Below, piece by piece: positions 23,283-34,984 of a stretch of 64,000 bases of DNA. The stretch's first letter is position 1. Each line of letters starts with the position of its first letter. Origin of the DNA: Hyaloscypha bicolor E (lineage: Eukaryota; Ascomycota; Leotiomycetes; Helotiales; Hyaloscyphaceae); contig NW_020194546.1 in NCBI RefSeq assembly GCF_002865645.1, positions 124,001-188,000 on the forward strand. Reading direction: 5' to 3'. The notes beneath the pieces were generated by a model. It was not told where the DNA came from, did no database searches, and saw only the letters and a program-made list of their open reading frames with translations. The position numbers were made by a program, and so were the translations under genes.

Positions 23283-23640
23283 ATGCCTCTTGTTGTCCCA
23301 GGAATCAACTCGGGTGGTGACAAGTCAAAGACCGAGGAGTGGACTCAGAAGTTGGTTGGCAAGAAGATTGGTGAGAGCCATGATGCTACGGTAAGCTCCA
23401 ACCTAGACTTGTCTGGAAGATACTAAGAGACTGATGATAAGTAGACCTTCGCAAAGACAGATCTTCCCAAGGAGACCCGAGTCATTGAGCCAGGATCCAT
23501 GGTTACCAAAGATTTCAAGCCAGACAGGTGAAAATACCAAAACTGCGCCTTGAAAAAGAGGAACATATGCTGACCAGCTATCCAGGTTGAACGTTCACCT
23601 TGCTGAGGACGGAACGGTCTCTCACGTTGATCACCAGTAG
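23283..23640 (+). CDS. Peptidase inhibitor I78-family small protein
   Basis: Three exons, 23283-23390, 23445-23527 and 23586-23640, join to 81 residues. The product is MPLVVPGINSGG..., then QKLVGKKIGESHD, LPKETRVIEPGSMVTKDFKP and DRLNVHLAEDGTVSHVDHQ. The core (RVIEPGSMVT, DRLNVHLAEDGTV) is the I78 signature, a fold related to potato inhibitor I/eglin. The family covers small proteins that can inhibit serine peptidases. No signal peptide is present, so this one should be intracellular. Both introns are short (54 and 58 bases) with GTAAGC and GTGAAA donors. Confidence 0.88.
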
Positions 23641-23940
23641 AGGTTCAGGAGTAGTGGGCTAGAAACCAATTCATGAATCGATGACCTTCTGAAATTATCT
23701 TCAAATTAAGACCTAAATCACTCTGATATGCGTCTTCTTCCTGCAACAAACAGAGCATCAGATCATCTTCCTATTTCGTCATGCATAAATCACATGACAC
23801 TTACCCCTCCATGAAACAGCACTTCTTGTCTCTGCGGGCAACCGAATCGCGGGGCATCTCCACATTCATCTTGATCCCAAAATCTCCAGCCCCTTCCACA
23901 CGACACTCTCTATTCCACAACCCCCTTCAAATCCGCCAAG
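23641..23940. other. Intergenic
   Basis: 300 bases between the I78-type gene and TMA20; nothing beyond presumed terminator and promoter was seen. Confidence 0.4.
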
Positions 23941-24719
23941 ATGTTCAAAAAGGAGTATGCCGCCTCTGCGCCATTGTGGTACTTTTGTGCTAACGAAAGA
24001 AGCATCTCCCCCGGCTCGAAATCCAAAGTCAAGTCCTCCGTCCAACGCGCGATCCGCAACCAGCTCGTGACAACATACCCCCTCCTCGCACCACACATCG
24101 ACGAGATCATACCGAAGAAAGAGCAACTGGATGCTATGAAAATGTCCTTCTCCCTCTCTTCCTCTCTGCCCATCTCCTCCTCTCTCCCTCTCTTCCTCCT
24201 TTTTCCACCAAGCAAGGCGGGAATACCTGCTGACAAGAACCTCCAACCAGTCCAGACAGAGTAACCCTCTACCTAATCGGCCCCACCCCCCTTTTCTACC
24301 AACATATGACTGATGCTCTTCTCCCACACCTCCGGCTCGTACACCGTTTCCCGACCTGCTTCCCAAGCATCCGCATCGACAGGGGAGCAATCCGCTTCGT
24401 GCTCTCGGGTGCTACGCTCATGGCGCCGGGGTTGACTTCCACTGGTGGGAGACTGCCATCTGGTGATGCTGAGGAGAAGGGGGGTTATGGGGAACATGGG
24501 GGGAAGGAAGGCGGGGAAGCGGAGAAGGAGGGCTGGTATGGAGGCAGAGAGCTGGACAAGGGAGAGCCGGTTGTGGTTTGTGCGGAGGGCAAGGAGGAGG
24601 CGTGCGCTGTGGGGATACTGAGTATGGGGACTAAGGAGGTGAAAGAGAAGGGGAAGGGGCCGGTTGTGGAGGAGGGGCATTATTTGGGGGATGGGCTTTG
24701 GAGGTTGGCTACTGAGTAG
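23941..24719 (+). CDS. TMA20: Translation machinery-associated protein 20 (MCT-1 family, PUA domain)
   Basis: Exons 23941-23954 (14 bases), 24000-24143 and 24251-24719 give 208 residues. The start MFKKE is split by a 45-base intron with a CTAAC branch site. The N-terminal MCT-1 domain has KSKVKSSVQRAIRNQLVTTY and PHIDEIIPKKEQLDA. The C-terminal PUA domain has LLPHLRLVHRFP, IRIDRGAIRFVLSGATLMAP and EEGHYLGDGLW. The family binds the 40S ribosome, partners Tma22/DENR, and acts in reinitiation and recycling. The second intron has a weak donor (GTCCTT after AAAAT), but phase and homology require it. A Gly/Glu-rich insert interrupts the PUA domain, as in other filamentous fungi. Confidence 0.92.
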
Positions 24720-27273
24720 AGATGGGGTTTGAGGAAGTGAGATACTTTGAGTCTTGTGGGAGGGACATATGGGATGGGCTTACGACATGGAGGCAGGGAG
24801 AGTCTCTCAAAGTAAATGTCAATGTGGGACAAAATTCTGAAGGTCAGCACATGCGGGAACGCTGCTCGAGGTTCCCAATCTGTCCACCAGTAGGGAAAAG
24901 CCAGAAATAGGAACGGGCCCATTCCCTTGGGCCAACATATCCCGCTCAGTCTTACAAGTCTTTCCTAGCCCCTCAATCTGCTAAATGTACATGGCCAAGT
25001 GGCAAACCATCATTACAGGGCAGGAACTTGTTCAGTCTCCACTTGCACAATCAAGCGGTTTCAAAGTAAAATCGTTCTAGCGGATGGATCAAGGCAGAGA
25101 AGCGTCTATATACAAAGTATAAGTACACCTCTATCATGCAAAAGACTCACTCATATGAGAAATGAAACACTTCGGGAACCCATCCAGGCTGTGTGGATAT
25201 TCATGATCTGTTGAGATGACTGAAGCTTTGATATTCTTAGCAAGTGTGGCATACTATTGTCATCCAGATTCCACCACAAATTCAAATACCTTCTATACTC
25301 ACAAAATGGAATCTTTTAGAGGACTCAGGGCCAACTTTGTGGTTCAACTTCACAGTCTCGCCAATTCATTCCGCAGATCGAGACATCAGATAAACCTCGA
25401 TTTTCTATTCAGCTGGACTCTCTCCAATTCGGCCCAGCTTTTGCTCCAAGTGCTGTCAGTCTTGCCACAGCCCTCGCCATCTCTCTTTATGATAGACTCT
25501 GCCGGTTTTTGATTTTTTGGTCTTCGGCTTCATGCTCTTCGCAGAGTATGGAAATGATTTTGTCAGCACCTTTTATTCTAGGAACCTTCACTACCTGCCC
25601 CACTTGTTTTGTGATCCGGCTACCATGACCTTTATTGGACTTTGCAAGACTTTGCAAAATGGGAAGAATAGTATGATATATGGTCGAGCGGCTGCTTTTC
25701 ATAGCCCAACCCCCCCCCTTTCTCTACAAGTTTACCTCTTTTAACGTTATTAACAAGCGGCTTGGCCATCTATTAAAATGGTTCTTCTTGTGCTTTTACT
25801 GGGTGGGGCATTGATATTGAAGTGCGAGTTTGTGAGTTTGGTGAACCGTAGGACGTCGACTTAGATTGAGAGCTAAGTCATGCTCTCGCTATCAGAGGGC
25901 TATCTTGCCATTTTAGGCAGATGGTGCAAAGTCATCTAGAAGATGACAGCAACTTGATAGAAGATGTATCATGCGCACAAAGTTTAGGGAAAGGAGATTG
26001 TCTGACAACCTAAAGCTTCGTGCTCACTGTAAATAAGGGGTTTGTGCACGTTTCGGCTGGATTCGTAGCCCACACCTTTTCTTTCCGCCCATGTATATTT
26101 TCAGTGGGTTATTCTTATTCTTCCCCGATGTCATACAAGCCGACTTCCTTGAACCTAGTTATACAAGTATTTATTGCCATAAAATTCTGAGTTTATTTAA
26201 GGATATGTGTGATTCAAGGAGGTTAAAGTGATCACGTGATCCTATTTCCTATCCAAGCCCTGTCCCCACGTCTTAACTATTCAACAGAAAGTGGAAAGTG
26301 GTAATAATGAGATACCTTCTTAGAATAGTGAACCGCGATGGCTCAAACTAGAATTGAGAGCCGTATACGGGTGCATGCGGAATAATGACCGAAGTACAGG
26401 CGGCCGCTCCCTCGGCATCCTCGCAGAGAGCCTCCCCTCTTTATTATCAGCGCTCAACTGCTTGATCAACTTACAGATGCTATTGGCCTTTACATTCCTT
26501 GCTATAAATCTGAAAACTCACTGCCGCTGGATCACTAACTAGGGCCACAACCCAACTATAGGTATAAGAGCAAGGCTATAACGCACCATTTCGCTTATTG
26601 AGACTTCAGTACTGAACTACAGGTTTGATTCTTTGACGGATATGTGGCGTAGAAGGTTGGTGGCGAGTGGAAATGGCAGAGGAAAACGCCATGAACAAAA
26701 TCACAAATACCCCATCTCCCCCTGCAACCTTGCAAACATCACTGACTTTCAAACACATTGTCCTTGGAAGGACTTGTATAACTACTGCGTTCCAGAACAT
26801 GATTGAACAAACTCTATTAAATTGTTCCCGAGAATTTTGCAAAATCCTCCCACTGCCTCCACCTTTGCAGAGCTGGCAAGCCACTTGAACAATTTTCAAA
26901 AGTCTTGTATAATTTCTCGCATTATACGATAGATTTTCCTTGCAAGATATCATACGTTCTATACATAACTTTCCACTTTGAAGGACCTTTCTAGGTTCCT
27001 GAACTTTCAAGTATCTTGAAATAAACAAACATTGTTCTTGCTCCAACTGGTTCACCTTTTTGTCTTGCAAGACAATGCTATAGCTAGGGCTTAGGATACT
27101 ACCCGTCAACTTGTACAGTAGACCGATTACTAACTCATTAAAAAGAGTCAACCACAATTATCCTGTCTAGTAAGATAATGGTTCCCACAAACTCCCAATG
27201 TCACTCTTCTCTTGATTCGGGGTTTTTCTTTTGTGTAGTCATGTATTACAAATAGGGAAATGCGGCTCAACTA
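24720..27273. other. 2.5 kb gene-poor, AT-rich region
   Basis: No supported gene on either strand. Several open frames of 60-180 codons exist, the longest at 26606-27157 on the minus strand, but none shows a domain or plausible splice-linked exons. The segment looks like decayed, possibly transposon-derived DNA. Confidence 0.5.
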
Positions 27274-27420
27274 CAAAATTCACAAACACCTCTCACGGCC
27301 CTTGTCTTTTCCCTAAAACCAAACCGAACCTGAGAATACCATTTCTTGTCCCCATTATTATTGATATCAAGTATGCAAGACAACATTCCCACATTCTTAT
27401 ACCAATAAAATGACTGTGGA
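27274..27420 (+). repeat. C/A-rich module, copy 1
   Basis: Contains AAAATTCACAAACACCTCTC, ACGGCCCTTGTCTTTTCC, AAAACCAAACCGAACC and, near the end, CCCACATTCTTATACCAATA. Five copies lie between here and 28840. Confidence 0.65.
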
Positions 27421-27429
27421 ATCCGTTAT

Positions 27430-27481
27430 TAAAATTCATAAACTCTCCTTAACGGCTTTGCCTTTACTTAAAACGGAATAA
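27430..27481 (+). repeat. C/A-rich module, partial copy 2
   Basis: A shortened copy: AAAATTCATAAACTCTCC, TTAACGGCTTTGCCTTTAC, TTAAAACGGAAT. Confidence 0.5.
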
Positions 27482-27572
27482 AAAGAGTGGGCTCACTTAA
27501 TATTATTATGAATATCAGAACAATAAATTTGTGAGAAAAAATTTGTATATTCTCATCTAAAGATAGGAGGTT

Positions 27573-27718
27573 CCAAATTTCACAAACACCCCTCACGGCC
27601 TTCGCCTCTACTCAAGTGCTTAAAACCGAACCAACCCCCCTTTTTAACTCGCACAGCCCTATCGCCTTCATAACCTCAATTTTGTAGAATAATATCCCCA
27701 CATTCTTATACCCAGGGC
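27573..27718 (+). repeat. C/A-rich module, copy 3
   Basis: Contains AAATTTCACAAACACCCCTC, ACGGCCTTCGCCTCTAC, AAAACCGAACCAACCCCCC and the end CCCCACATTCTTATACCCAG, collinear with copy 1. Confidence 0.7.
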
Positions 27719-27737
27719 ATTGCATTGCAACACGCCT

Positions 27738-27880
27738 TTAAAAATTCATAAGCGCCCCTCACCGCCTTCGTATTTTCCTTTACCTTCAAAATTCAAAGCC
27801 AAACCGAACCCCTTTTTCAGCTCGCTTAACTACCTCGCATTACCTCGCCTTTTCACGCCCTCAATTTACCCGCTTCTTTC
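27738..27880 (+). repeat. C/A-rich module, copy 4
   Basis: Contains AAAAATTCATAAGCGCCCCT, CACCGCCTTCGTATTTTCC, AAACCGAACCCCTTTTTCAG and CTCGCTTAACTACCTCGC. Confidence 0.7.
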
Positions 27881-28699
27881 CCAAATGACTACCTACTTTT
27901 GCCACAGACATGGCAGTGGCCTACGACGATTCAGCACTTCCTCGCAGTACAGGCTGGAAACCAAGGGCTTTCATGCTCTTGGGCTAAGACTAAATCACAA
28001 CGACTATTTGAGTCTCGAATCGGCAATTTACTATATGAAGAGGTTTTCCTCTATCGACTAATGGCCTTTCAATCCTATCACCGTATCCTCTCGCGCGCTA
28101 CGAGCCCTCCGAATATATATACAGAGATAGAGGGAACTAGGGAGGCGTTTGGCGGAGCCGCAAGAAGGATAATTCCGCGCCCGAGGACGCTTTGTGGTTA
28201 TAAGGAGGGGAGGGGGGTTAAGGTTGGGGGAAGAGGTCGATATTGCGCCTTCGTACGTGCTTACATACTTCCGCGAAGGATGGGTTTATAGCTCTATTGC
28301 GTAGAGTTAATAAGGAGGCTTTTAACTTGCGTTAGGCTACCTGGATTCGAGCTCTAAAGGGCTTAAGATACCCCTTTACAAATCGCATATACTTCCTAGT
28401 TTCCATCCCACCTGTCCGGGAATGGAGCAGTCACAAGGCCTTGCTAGTTATGCAAAGAGAGTAACTAGACAATTACACGCTTTGGTATAAAATGCTTTCT
28501 AAGGCAAGGGCACTATAACACTGCGGGATTAGGGACCCGGGGCTATTTGGGAAGGAGTCTTTTCGCCCCTTATAGTTTTTAGCTCCTTTGTAAATAGGAC
28601 TTTTATTCTCAACGAGATCCTTAGCTTAGCATGTCGGACGTAAATAATTATCATTATTATCATTATCATTATTACAGACATGACAGTGCAGCTCGCATT
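27881..28699. other. Intergenic between repeat copies
   Basis: No gene recognised. It contains a segment near 27897 (ACAGACATGGCAGTGG) echoed near 28675 (ACAGACATGACAGTGC), so the repeated unit may be longer than the core module. TA-rich, degraded-looking sequence fills 28280-28640. Confidence 0.4.
28645..28674 (+). repeat. Microsatellite of ATT/ATC triplets
   Basis: An imperfect run of TTATCATTATTATCATTATC type, about 30 bases, directly before repeat copy 5. Confidence 0.8.
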
Positions 28700-28840
28700 C
28701 AGGTTTTCACAAAGACCCCTCACCGCCTTTACCTTCGTCTTCGCCTTTTACCAAAACGCGACGAACCCCTATTCAGCTCGCTTAACTCCCTCGCCTAACA
28801 TCATCACCTTTGAAGCCTCAATTCACCCAGCCCTTTTGCA
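28700..28840 (+). repeat. C/A-rich module, copy 5
   Basis: Contains AGGTTTTCACAAAGACCCCT, CACCGCCTTTACCTTCGTC, ACGAACCCCTATTCAGCTCG and CTTAACTCCCTCGCC. It ends 230 bases before the start of the gene at 29069, so it lies in that gene's promoter or leader. Confidence 0.7.
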
Positions 28841-29068
28841 ATTCACCACCCTAATAACCACACTAACTTACCCCTCTCACTTAGCAAGATCACATGCCAC
28901 ACAGCCTTGCAAAATTCAAAAATTCAAAAGCGCACTAGCTGGTGCACTGACCGCCGCCCTATCTGTCAACACCTCAACTTCCCGGTGCCCGGCGAATCTT
29001 TACTCCGGCACTACAATCAACAACACCACAAGCGACGCCACGATACACTCGATACACGTTGCACCAGT

Positions 29069-31680
29069 ATGGCATTGCAGCAGCATTCTCGAGGCAAGAG
29101 CTCGATGATGTCCTCGGATGGCAATCCTCCAGAGATGTCTAAGGCTGAAGCCATTGCCAAGTTAGCTCCTTACAACAACGCGGCGCAAGGCCTCATGATG
29201 CTCGCAACCCAGGCGCCCTACCCTCTACCAGTGGGTGAAATAGAAGTTTTGGTGTACAGTCCCATGGCTAAGGTTAGTTACATCTTCAAGAACGACAAAC
29301 TGGCCCTCGGTGGAAGAACCACTCTGCGCGGTTTCGTTTTCGGCCTCCAGGGATTGGTTGACCAGGCCTTTCGCAAGAAGGAGATGGCGGGCGAAGCCGG
29401 CGAAAAGTACGTCCTGCACCAGATTGAAATCATAATCTTTACTAGATCGACTGGCCCTCTCCCGCGTATCAGCGGAAACCCAGTTTACCAGGGCGCCGAT
29501 CGTGGTAAGTTCTGACTCGCGCTTGCGAGCTGTTTCTTCAAGCTGACAATGAAAATACAGATCTGAAGACTGCTTCTGTTGAAGGAGTTATTTGGAACCT
29601 TGACGCCGAGATGACATCCTACTGGAATGAGGTCAAGACGCGCATCCAACTTGGAGGCGTGGACGACAGCCCTCGCGAGATCAAGAAGCCCTTGATCAAA
29701 GTGTATACCACAAGAAAGGGCGAGGCTGACGTCATTCCGGGAGTGGACCTATTTAAGGAACACAACGGCCATTTCTTTATTTCTAGCAGCACGTGTTCGC
29801 TACGTAGCTCTATGCCGCCTGTTCAAGCAGCGATGGGTCTCGACGCGAACGCGAAGGCAAAATTTCGAGAGCACCCGATCAACCCGGAACGTCCCATGTT
29901 CGACTTGGGACAGACCGGTAGCTTCTCTCACAACACCGGCTTTGTTAACAACAATTCCTTTGCGCATACCAAGGCTCCAAAGCGTGTTCCGAAGATGCCT
30001 CCCAATAACGCAAACAAGGAGGCTAACGATATCATGGGCAAGTTGAACGAGGTCGGCAACCCCTTGAATCTTCAGGAGGGTGAGATCGAGCTCGGATTGA
30101 AGGTTTCCAACGTGGTCAAGGACAACATGAAGGCAGGAGAGCAAGGCGGCAACGGCGAAGGTTCGAGCAAGAGTACTTCGAAGTCCAATGTTGAAGGATC
30201 CTACCAGGAGCACCTTTCTAGAGGCCGCAAGCCAGCGAAGGGACCTTCAGTCAACAAGCGCACGCAGGGAACCAAGAGAAAGGCTCGTCCAGACGAGAAC
30301 TGGGGCAAATATCAACATATGGGCGGTGATCCTTGTATTCGCAAGGCGTGTGATCTCTCAGGAGCACCATTCGAGCCGGCCACTTCGAAGAAATTGGTTA
30401 GTCCTGAGGACCCAAACAACCTCGACGCAGGCAAGGATGGCGACACCGTCAAGTCGGTTGCGGAGGAGGCTGATACCTCAATCAAGATGGTTAGTCAAAT
30501 GACCAGTGAGGAGATGGCCACGGCTATGGGAATGTCGGACTACCATGGGCTGCATCGGGACATGAATGCCAGAGGTATGATCTCCCGCATGGATGCCGGC
30601 TTAGGTTTCACCGAGGAGGACGACTACCTGTTTGTCCCAGCCATGGAAGCCATCGAAGAAAACCCTTCTCTACGCCTAGATCCGACGCGTGTCGACGCCC
30701 TCCTAGGTCTCGTCCCGCAAAACAAAAAGTTAGAGACCCTGCGTGCCCTTGGCAATTCCCTTCTCTCTCCGGCTGCCCCGCCAAGTTCTTTGAACAACAG
30801 TCCGTACTTGGGCGCCCTTGGTGGTGTCGCTCCGCCTGCGGGCATGTACAACACCTCCTCTAGCATGGCTAGCACCCCAGGCTCCGGTCTTCCCATTCAA
30901 AACCCATATCAAGCCACCATGGGCCAGTCCGCGTCCTCATCTCCCCTAACCAGTTGGCCTCAAATGGCGGCGACTCCTCCTCTTGGCTTCTACGACACCA
31001 CGACTCCGAGCGCTGAATCTGGCATGGGCATGAACACGGGTGGTGGTCGACGCTCTTCCTTGGACAACTCTGCACGCACCCACTCTCGCTCCGGTACCCA
31101 ATCGAATGTTGGTGGTGGCGCTTCTCTTCGCGTTGAATCCCCAGCTTCCCACTCGGCGGCGACCCCCTCGGCTTCCAGAAGCATGTTCTCTCCGCCTGTC
31201 ACTGGACGTGGCCTCCAAGGTCAACAGCAAGCTGTTCTTCCAGGCCGCCAATACGACGCTCCTGGTGCTCCATGGGAGAATGGACGGGGTTACCCAGGCC
31301 AACAGCAAGTTGGTCTTCCGGGCCGCCAATATGATGCTCCTGGTGCTCCATGGGAGAATGGACGTGGTTACCCAGGTCAACAGCAAGCTGTTCTTCCGGG
31401 CCGCCAATATGATGCTCCTGGTGCTCCATGGGAGAATGGACGTGGCTACCCAGGTCAACAGCAAGCTGTTCTTCCGGGCCGCCAATATGATGCTCCTGGC
31501 GCTCCATGGGAGAACGGACGTGGCTACCCAGGTCAACAGCAAGTTGGTGTTCAAGGCCAACAATATGGTGGCGCATTGGAGATGGGACGTACGGGCTCGC
31601 GTGCCAGCGATCTTCACGGACAACAAGGCGGTGGATCTCCTAGCGGACGTTCGGGTCCTGGTGCCAATAGCTACGACTAG
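29069..31680 (+). CDS. Unrecognised 851-residue protein with a tandem-repeat tail
   Basis: Exons 29069-29504 and 29561-31680 (56-base intron, GTAAGT donor) give 851 residues. The first 240 residues are folded-looking, with blocks such as KAEAIAKLAPYNNAAQGLMM, GEIEVLVYSPMAKVSYIF, YVLHQIEIIIFTRSTG and LKTASVEGVIWNLDAEM. I do not recognise this domain. The middle is basic and polar with a possible nuclear-type stretch (KRTQGTKRKARPDE). Residues about 540-640 are Ser/Pro/Thr-rich. From 31204 to 31600 a 26-residue unit (GRQYDAPGAPWEN + GRGYPGQQQ + linker) is repeated about five times. The start ATG is uncertain; upstream in-frame codons exist back to 28907 but run into the repeat-like leader. Function unknown. 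Confidence 0.75.
31204..31600 (+). repeat. 78-base in-frame coding minisatellite
   Basis: Four nearly identical 78-base units begin at 31243, 31321, 31399 and 31477 with GGCCGCCAATA(C/T)GA. A diverged fifth unit begins at 31555, and a partial unit precedes the first. The period is a multiple of three, so the protein gains or loses 26 residues per unit. Confidence 0.95.
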
Positions 31681-34600
31681 AGCGCTGACGTCGATCCCTT
31701 GGCTGCGGCTGCGAAGAAGGGTTTCGGTTGGTTGAATTGAGGCAACTGCTGGAGCGTGCTGATGGCTGAACATACGATTTGGCTTTCGATACATGGGTTT
31801 TTATGCATATATGCGTGGGGTGGATTTGCTGTTCTTTGATTGGATCAGACGGCGGAGGGTATCGTCCCAGGCTTGGCTCATGACCGGGCTGGTGGTTTGG
31901 TAACTCAGCTTGTCGATCATTTCGTGGAGGGCAACTTTCAGACTTCCAATGCATACAGTTTTCTGGGTGGATGATATGAGATACCCCTCCTTATGATAGG
32001 GAGGCATCAATCAGCGACTGCTGATTTCGCATAACAAATACAAAATTTCAATAAACGCAGTGCAGATATCAGTGATAGTGACAACTTTACATTCAAAGCC
32101 GGTAGTTCATAACACGCAGCAGTTAATTTCTAGCGCAGCAGGTATTTTTCAAGGAGCACACATATCAGCACAGTGCAAAGCAATTAATTCGCAGGCAATT
32201 TCGGGTGTCACTCCTCACAGCTTCACTTGTTCGCTGCCAGTGTGGCATTCAAACATAGGTCATCTACTTCCCCTACGTGGACGAATCACCACGGCGCTTC
32301 ATTTGGCTGGCCAGCGGCCCATCTCGCGACCACATCGCAAAGACATTGATAACAGGATTGCAATGAGATCTCCAAACATATTGCGAGTTACGGCTGACAC
32401 GTATTACGGCATTGTGAGTTGATTCAGATGCGAAAACCACCTGAACGGAAAGAAAAACATAGATTATGCAAGTGGCTGCATCAGATACCATTTCTTGGGA
32501 CCTGTCAATCGGTTCTTGGCAGCCAACTTCTGGCATAGTCCAGTAAGAACCGTTGCAGAATCAAATGGTGGAGGTCGGAAAGCCGCGGTGGCGAGTACCG
32601 TTCTGGCGGGTCATCAGATGCAGGACAGTGCAACGTGGACGGCATGTTGCACGAAAACGCTCAAGCCACTCAAAGTGCAGCACAACGAGCACAGCAAGTC
32701 ACAGGCCTCTCGAGAGCACGAGATAGCTATGATTCGAAACGTCGCACTGGAATGATTTTCTGCTTACTGACCACAATATCGCCATGTGATAACAGGCATG
32801 CATCCTTGAGTCAGAATATGTCAGCGCCCTCCAGCAATTCGAGCGGAAGTGAATGGCCACGCCGGTTTTGCAGCTTGGAAACCGCCGTTTCTGTCGTCAC
32901 AATACATTTTCTTAGTTCGGCTCGGGATATCCAATGGAAGGTCGTCGAGTTGTCGGCAGTTCGTTCGAAGGAGAATGTCGTCGGCGGATACCAGTGTATT
33001 TTTGGACTACATCCCGGTTGCACGAAGTGACGAATCGTAGGCTCCTCCAGAAATTGCAAGAGCCGGTGCCATCAATGCGGAAAGAAGCAAACATGGCTCG
33101 GATTCTATCACATATCGTGACGAAAATCGATCTCCCGCTTCGAGGAAGGATTTCCAGAGTTGAAAGCGGTTCCCACCGATGCCTGTTCATGCAGGCTCGG
33201 CGCCGACTCAGAAAACGCTGCAGGAACAGTTGTGTAACCCGAGGCGCTGGGACACGAGTTTCGGTATAGCTGGAATGGGCGGACGGGCGGCTGGTTTCTG
33301 GTCCGCCGCGGAGGGGAGACCGTCCCCATATGAGGAGATGAGGGAGGTTGGAGTTGAAGATGGAGATGAAAATGGAAATGGAGGGGAAGAGAAGGAAACA
33401 AAGGAAAGAAAAGAAAAGTTGGGAGTCGAGACGGTGTGCGAAAAGAAAGAAAGTCCAGCAGGGTTGATTTGTACGCAGTACTTTCGTCTGATCCATTGGC
33501 GCTCCCCAAGCGAACCGGACCACGTTCTCCAGCCCCGAAAAGTCCCAAGCACAGGTCACCGCCCAGCAAGCTCGCCGGCTATGCATGCACGCCTTTGCTT
33601 TTTCTGTCCCCAAAAGCACTGGATGTCACACATGACCGGTGATGGACAACGCTCTGATGGCTCGGCCAGTACCTCCAGCAGCTTATCTCGAGTCCTGATG
33701 CCAGGTTGATGCCAGTATGCCAAGTCGTATGTTGGTGGCTGCTGACGGCGAGTCCACGAACTGCCCCGTTTCGGCGTCACCGCCACGCTGCTGCTGCCTA
33801 CTCGCACAGCATCACAGGCGGAGGGGCCTTTGGCCTGCCCCAGCCGTTCTCAATCCGCAAGCGCAAGCGCAAGCCCATGCCCAGAGCCATCTCCATCCAT
33901 CTCCATGCTTCCTTTTGACCCCGCCCTGGTTTGCTTTGTATGTACCGTGCATTGACTTGACTTGCCCTTCCCTCACCTGGCCGGGCCTGTTCTCGATTAC
34001 CACTGTTTTCTCTGATGCTCTGGCCCTTGCTCTCCATCATGCAGGTCCACTATGATTCGATCCCAGATCGAGCCCGATTTGGTACGGGCAGTCTCCTTTT
34101 GTCGGCGGGGAGAACCTTTGCTCATATGCCTCGCCCACCCTCTATCAGACTTCTGTGATCAGGGTCCGTAGCACAGGAATTTGATAAAGTCGCGACTGTG
34201 CAACGCAGCAGAACAAGCTTGCCCTAGCCTGCGGAGACATTTGAGCCAGCTGACAGCCCAGACGGAACCGTGATTCGAGACTGCCCAAGAGGGTTGGGTG
34301 CAGCTGGAGAGGGACGAAGCTGAGAGAGGAGGTGTTTAAGGCGGACTGTCCTCGCACTGCAATTTTCCTTCTCCTACTCGGTGCTGTGGTTGCCTCTGAC
34401 GTGAGTCTTCATGGGAGGCTGGCCGACCGAACGTCAGGGATAACGAGAAAAAAGTAGCATACTAATCACGTCGACCCTGGGTCTGGGTCATCGTCGTGCG
34501 AAGAGGGTGTGTTGGGGTGTTGTTGCCTCCAGGTACTGTACTTTACCTCACTTGATTTGTTTTCGTCTCATCGCTTCGCTTGCGCGGGTACACACGGCTT

Positions 34601-34984
34601 CAGAAACCGCCCCCCTTTTCATCCCTCCTCTGCCTGTCCTGGAAGCGACAAGGCTGCCACCCACTCTCTGCAGTCTGACGTTCTGTGTTCGAGGTTACCT
34701 GAGTCACTGCGAACCACCCCAGACCAGGCCAGGCCGGGCCAGGCCGCATCAAACCAGCCCAGTCAGCCTTACGTCGTTCGTTCCTGCCCTTTGTTTGCCT
34801 CAGCCTTACCGGCCAGCGCCTGCCCCTTCGTTGGCTACTTCTTGCCAAGCCGTGGAGCTCCAGATTCTCCAATCCATCATCGTTCGCTTTTGGTCTACCA
34901 TCCGCACTTTGGCTGATCCTTTCCCTTCTGTAGCTTGCTGCACATCTCCTCCCGTTGATGGTGTCAACCCACAAGTCACTCCTG
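31681..34984. other. 3.3 kb intergenic region upstream of the ABC transporter
   Basis: No supported gene. Many open frames exist on both strands (longest 32912-33619 on minus), but none looks like a protein. A purine-rich tract lies at about 33330-33425 (AAGAGAAGGAAACAAAGGA and similar). The last 450 bases are C/T-rich, as in long fungal leaders. Confidence 0.5.

Noticed and set aside
26355..26400. GAGAGCCGTATACGGGTGCATGCGG resembles the conserved 3' part of a group II intron
   Set aside because: Only a short match from memory; no catalytic domain V or reverse transcriptase was found nearby.
26606..27157. 183-codon minus-strand frame in AT-rich DNA
   Set aside because: No domain, no neighbouring exons, and repeated short words such as CTTGCAAGA point to decayed non-coding DNA.
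30946..31794. Long antisense frame over the minisatellite gene
   Set aside because: It is a shadow: the 78-base repeat is a multiple of three and keeps several frames open.
32912..33619. 235-codon minus-strand open frame upstream of the ABC gene
   Set aside because: Composition follows the C/T-rich DNA (Phe/Ser/Leu runs), and overlapping frames of similar size occur on both strands.
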